A DNA stretch of 33,603 nt from an uncultured Spirochaetaceae bacterium. GTDB lineage: Bacteria; Spirochaetota; Spirochaetia; Treponematales; Treponemataceae. The notes below the pieces were generated by a model, which ran no database searches, was not told the DNA's origin, and saw only the letters and a list, made by a program, of their open reading frames with translations. The translations under genes were made by a program, and so were the position numbers. Shown piece after piece: positions 32,440 to 33,603 of the stretch; position 1 is the first letter of the stretch, and every line of letters starts with the position of its first letter. The stretch is taken from NCBI GenBank assembly GCA_902785455.1, contig CACZYY010000015.1, positions 1-33,603 of the forward strand. Direction: 5' to 3'.

Positions 32440-33603
32440 TTATCTCATATAATTCAACAGTGTCGAAGAATACATTTTTCCTGCTGTCGAGAGAGTGGCG
32501 TTCTGTGTGTATTCGAGCATTTTTTCATCTGTGATAGCTTTGGTCAAGTCCAGGTCTCCTTCACGAGAAATCTGTCCTGTGACATTGAGAGCAACAGCAC
32601 TGTTTCTGGTCATGTCGTTCTGAAGACGCTCGTATTCGCTTCCTGACTTTGCGACGCGAGTTACAAGAGTGTTTACGCCGGCATCAAGGCTTGCAAGAAC
32701 ACGCCCGCCGACAGCCTCAGAATCTCCGGCATAAAGTGCATCGCGGAAAGCAATTACCGCATCAAAAAGAGAGCCGCCAGAAACGCGAACTGAGTCGCCG
32801 ATATTATACGGTGGATGCTGGCTTCTGTCTTTGATGATTCCAAGCTCGTTCAAGGCAGAACCGCTCAAATCTTCAAGCCAGAGCTGGCGCGCATCAGTTG
32901 TAGTAAAGTTAAGGCCATGAGTAACTGGGTCAAGGGAAGCTTTTACCGCCGCCCCGCTCGAATTGATTTTTGAAATAAGGGCATAAGCATTGTCGCCCGT
33001 CTCGACGACAATTTTCTGACCGTCAACATTGATTACCGAGTCTTCCTGAGCCTGCCATTCACGGGCATCACGTCCTCCGAAAAGCCTCTGGTTCTCAGCC
33101 CAGAAAATACGGTTTCCGGCATTATCAACGGCAATATATTTGTTCTCGTCAACTTCGACAAGATTCTGGTCAATCGTTCCGTTGTAGTGAACGGCAGAAA
33201 TGAGCGGAACAGTTGAGCCTTCAACGGCCCCCATGTCAACATCAAAAGCACGTGTATTCGTATTCGTTCCCGCAAAGATTGAATTTCCGTCAGGACCGAC
33301 TGCATTGGCATTCTGAATCAACTCACCCAAAAGCTCGTTTACTTCAACGGCCATGTTTCGCATATCATCTTTTGTGTAAACGCCGTTTGCACCAGTTACA
33401 GCAAGCTCACGCACGCGCTGCATGATTTCAAGCGAATTATTCATGTATCCTTCGCGATAAAGGAACTGGTCGCTCAAAGTGGCGGCATTTTTCTCGAAAT
33501 TGTTTACGCGGGTAAGATAAGACTGATATTTTACCAGATGTCCGGCAGCAACAGGATCATCGCGCAAGGCAGAGATTTTAGACTGGGTTCCAATCTGCCT
33601 GTC
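32440..33603 (-). CDS. flgL: Flagellar hook-associated protein 3 FlgL, partial at N-terminus
   Basis: FlgL joins hook and filament. The frame runs open to the window edge, so the start lies outside; the visible frame begins RQIGTQSKISALRDDPVAAG, the family's conserved region after the first ~30 residues. RVRELAVTGANGVYTKDDM resembles the flagellin D1 helix, and the end AGKMYSSTLLNYMR is typical of FlgL. At 388 visible residues it is longer than enteric FlgL (about 317); the extra part is in the centre. flgK is expected just beyond the right edge, since flgK-flgL-fliW-csrA is a common order. Confidence 0.93.
   Translation of the reverse strand, partial: DRQIGTQSKISALRDDPVAAGHLVKYQSYLTRVNNFEKNAATLSDQFLYREGYMNNSLEIMQRVRELAVTGANGVYTKDDMRNMAVEVNELLGELIQNANAVGPDGNSIFAGTNTNTRAFDVDMGAVEGSTVPLISAVHYNGTIDQNLVEVDENKYIAVDNAGNRIFWAENQRLFGGRDAREWQAQEDSVINVDGQKIVVETGDNAYALISKINSSGAAVKASLDPVTHGLNFTTTDARQLWLEDLSGSALNELGIIKDRSQHPPYNIGDSVRVSGGSLFDAVIAFRDALYAGDSEAVGGRVLASLDAGVNTLVTRVAKSGSEYERLQNDMTRNSAVALNVTGQISREGDLDLTKAITDEKMLEYTQNATLSTAGKMYSSTLLNYMR

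Overview
The window looks like a chromosome segment of a free-living or gut/rumen-type Treponema (Spirochaetes). Supporting signs are tandem FlaB-type core flagellins, an FlgL-FliW-CsrA block, a FliD to TsaB gene order typical of treponemes, moderate GC, and plant-polysaccharide genes (GH53 galactanase, GH94 phosphorylase) that host-restricted treponemes generally lack.

Layout. 1-3886: 3' end of a GH53 endo-galactanase, a hairpin-rich repeat block, and a GH94 cellobiose-phosphorylase-like gene on the minus strand with a frameshift near its 3' end. 4094-13758: DNA-repair and housekeeping genes, mostly minus strand (galactokinase-like, surE, TPR, TPR/NHL/VWA protein, sbcD, sbcC), with a plus-strand YkgJ-type cysteine-cluster gene lying between sbcD and sbcC. 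13801-17662: lnt, then bioY-bioM-bioN (ECF biotin importer) behind a promoter and a clear BirA-box-like operator. 17684-18768: nrdR, a CAU-anticodon tRNA with promoter and terminator, and a tandem ~180-bp repeat that starts inside the tRNA 3' end. 18769-23170: argF, a small secreted protein, nrnA, a sigma-54-type promoter preceded by helically phased T-tracts driving an unrecognised regulator-like gene, and rdgB. 23234-31416: flagellar filament region (sigma-28-type promoter, flaB, flaB, flaG, fliD), followed by an unknown gene, a PilZ protein, a small unknown gene, tsaE and tsaB. 31417-31679: repeat-rich convergent gap. 31680-33603: minus-strand flgL (partial), fliW, csrA.

How they work together. 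In other bacteria CsrA represses flagellin translation at GGA motifs near the flagellin start, FliW antagonises CsrA, and free flagellin sequesters FliW. Here the regulators sit about 6-8 kb from two flagellin genes. The first flagellin has a ~160-nt leader with several GGA motifs, one overlapping its ribosome binding site.

The most distinctive observations are: (1) four genes without a Shine-Dalgarno sequence (sbcC, ykgJ, lnt, argF) whose predicted -10 boxes put transcription start at or within a few bases of the start codon, suggesting leaderless mRNAs; (2) a curved-DNA plus sigma-54 promoter module upstream of an uncharacterised HTH/sigma-like gene; (3) the BirA-type operator at bioYMN; (4) a family of near-palindromic repeats shared between two loci 17 kb apart; (5) an orphan second copy of the tsaB 3' end that differs from the first by silent changes until the last residue.
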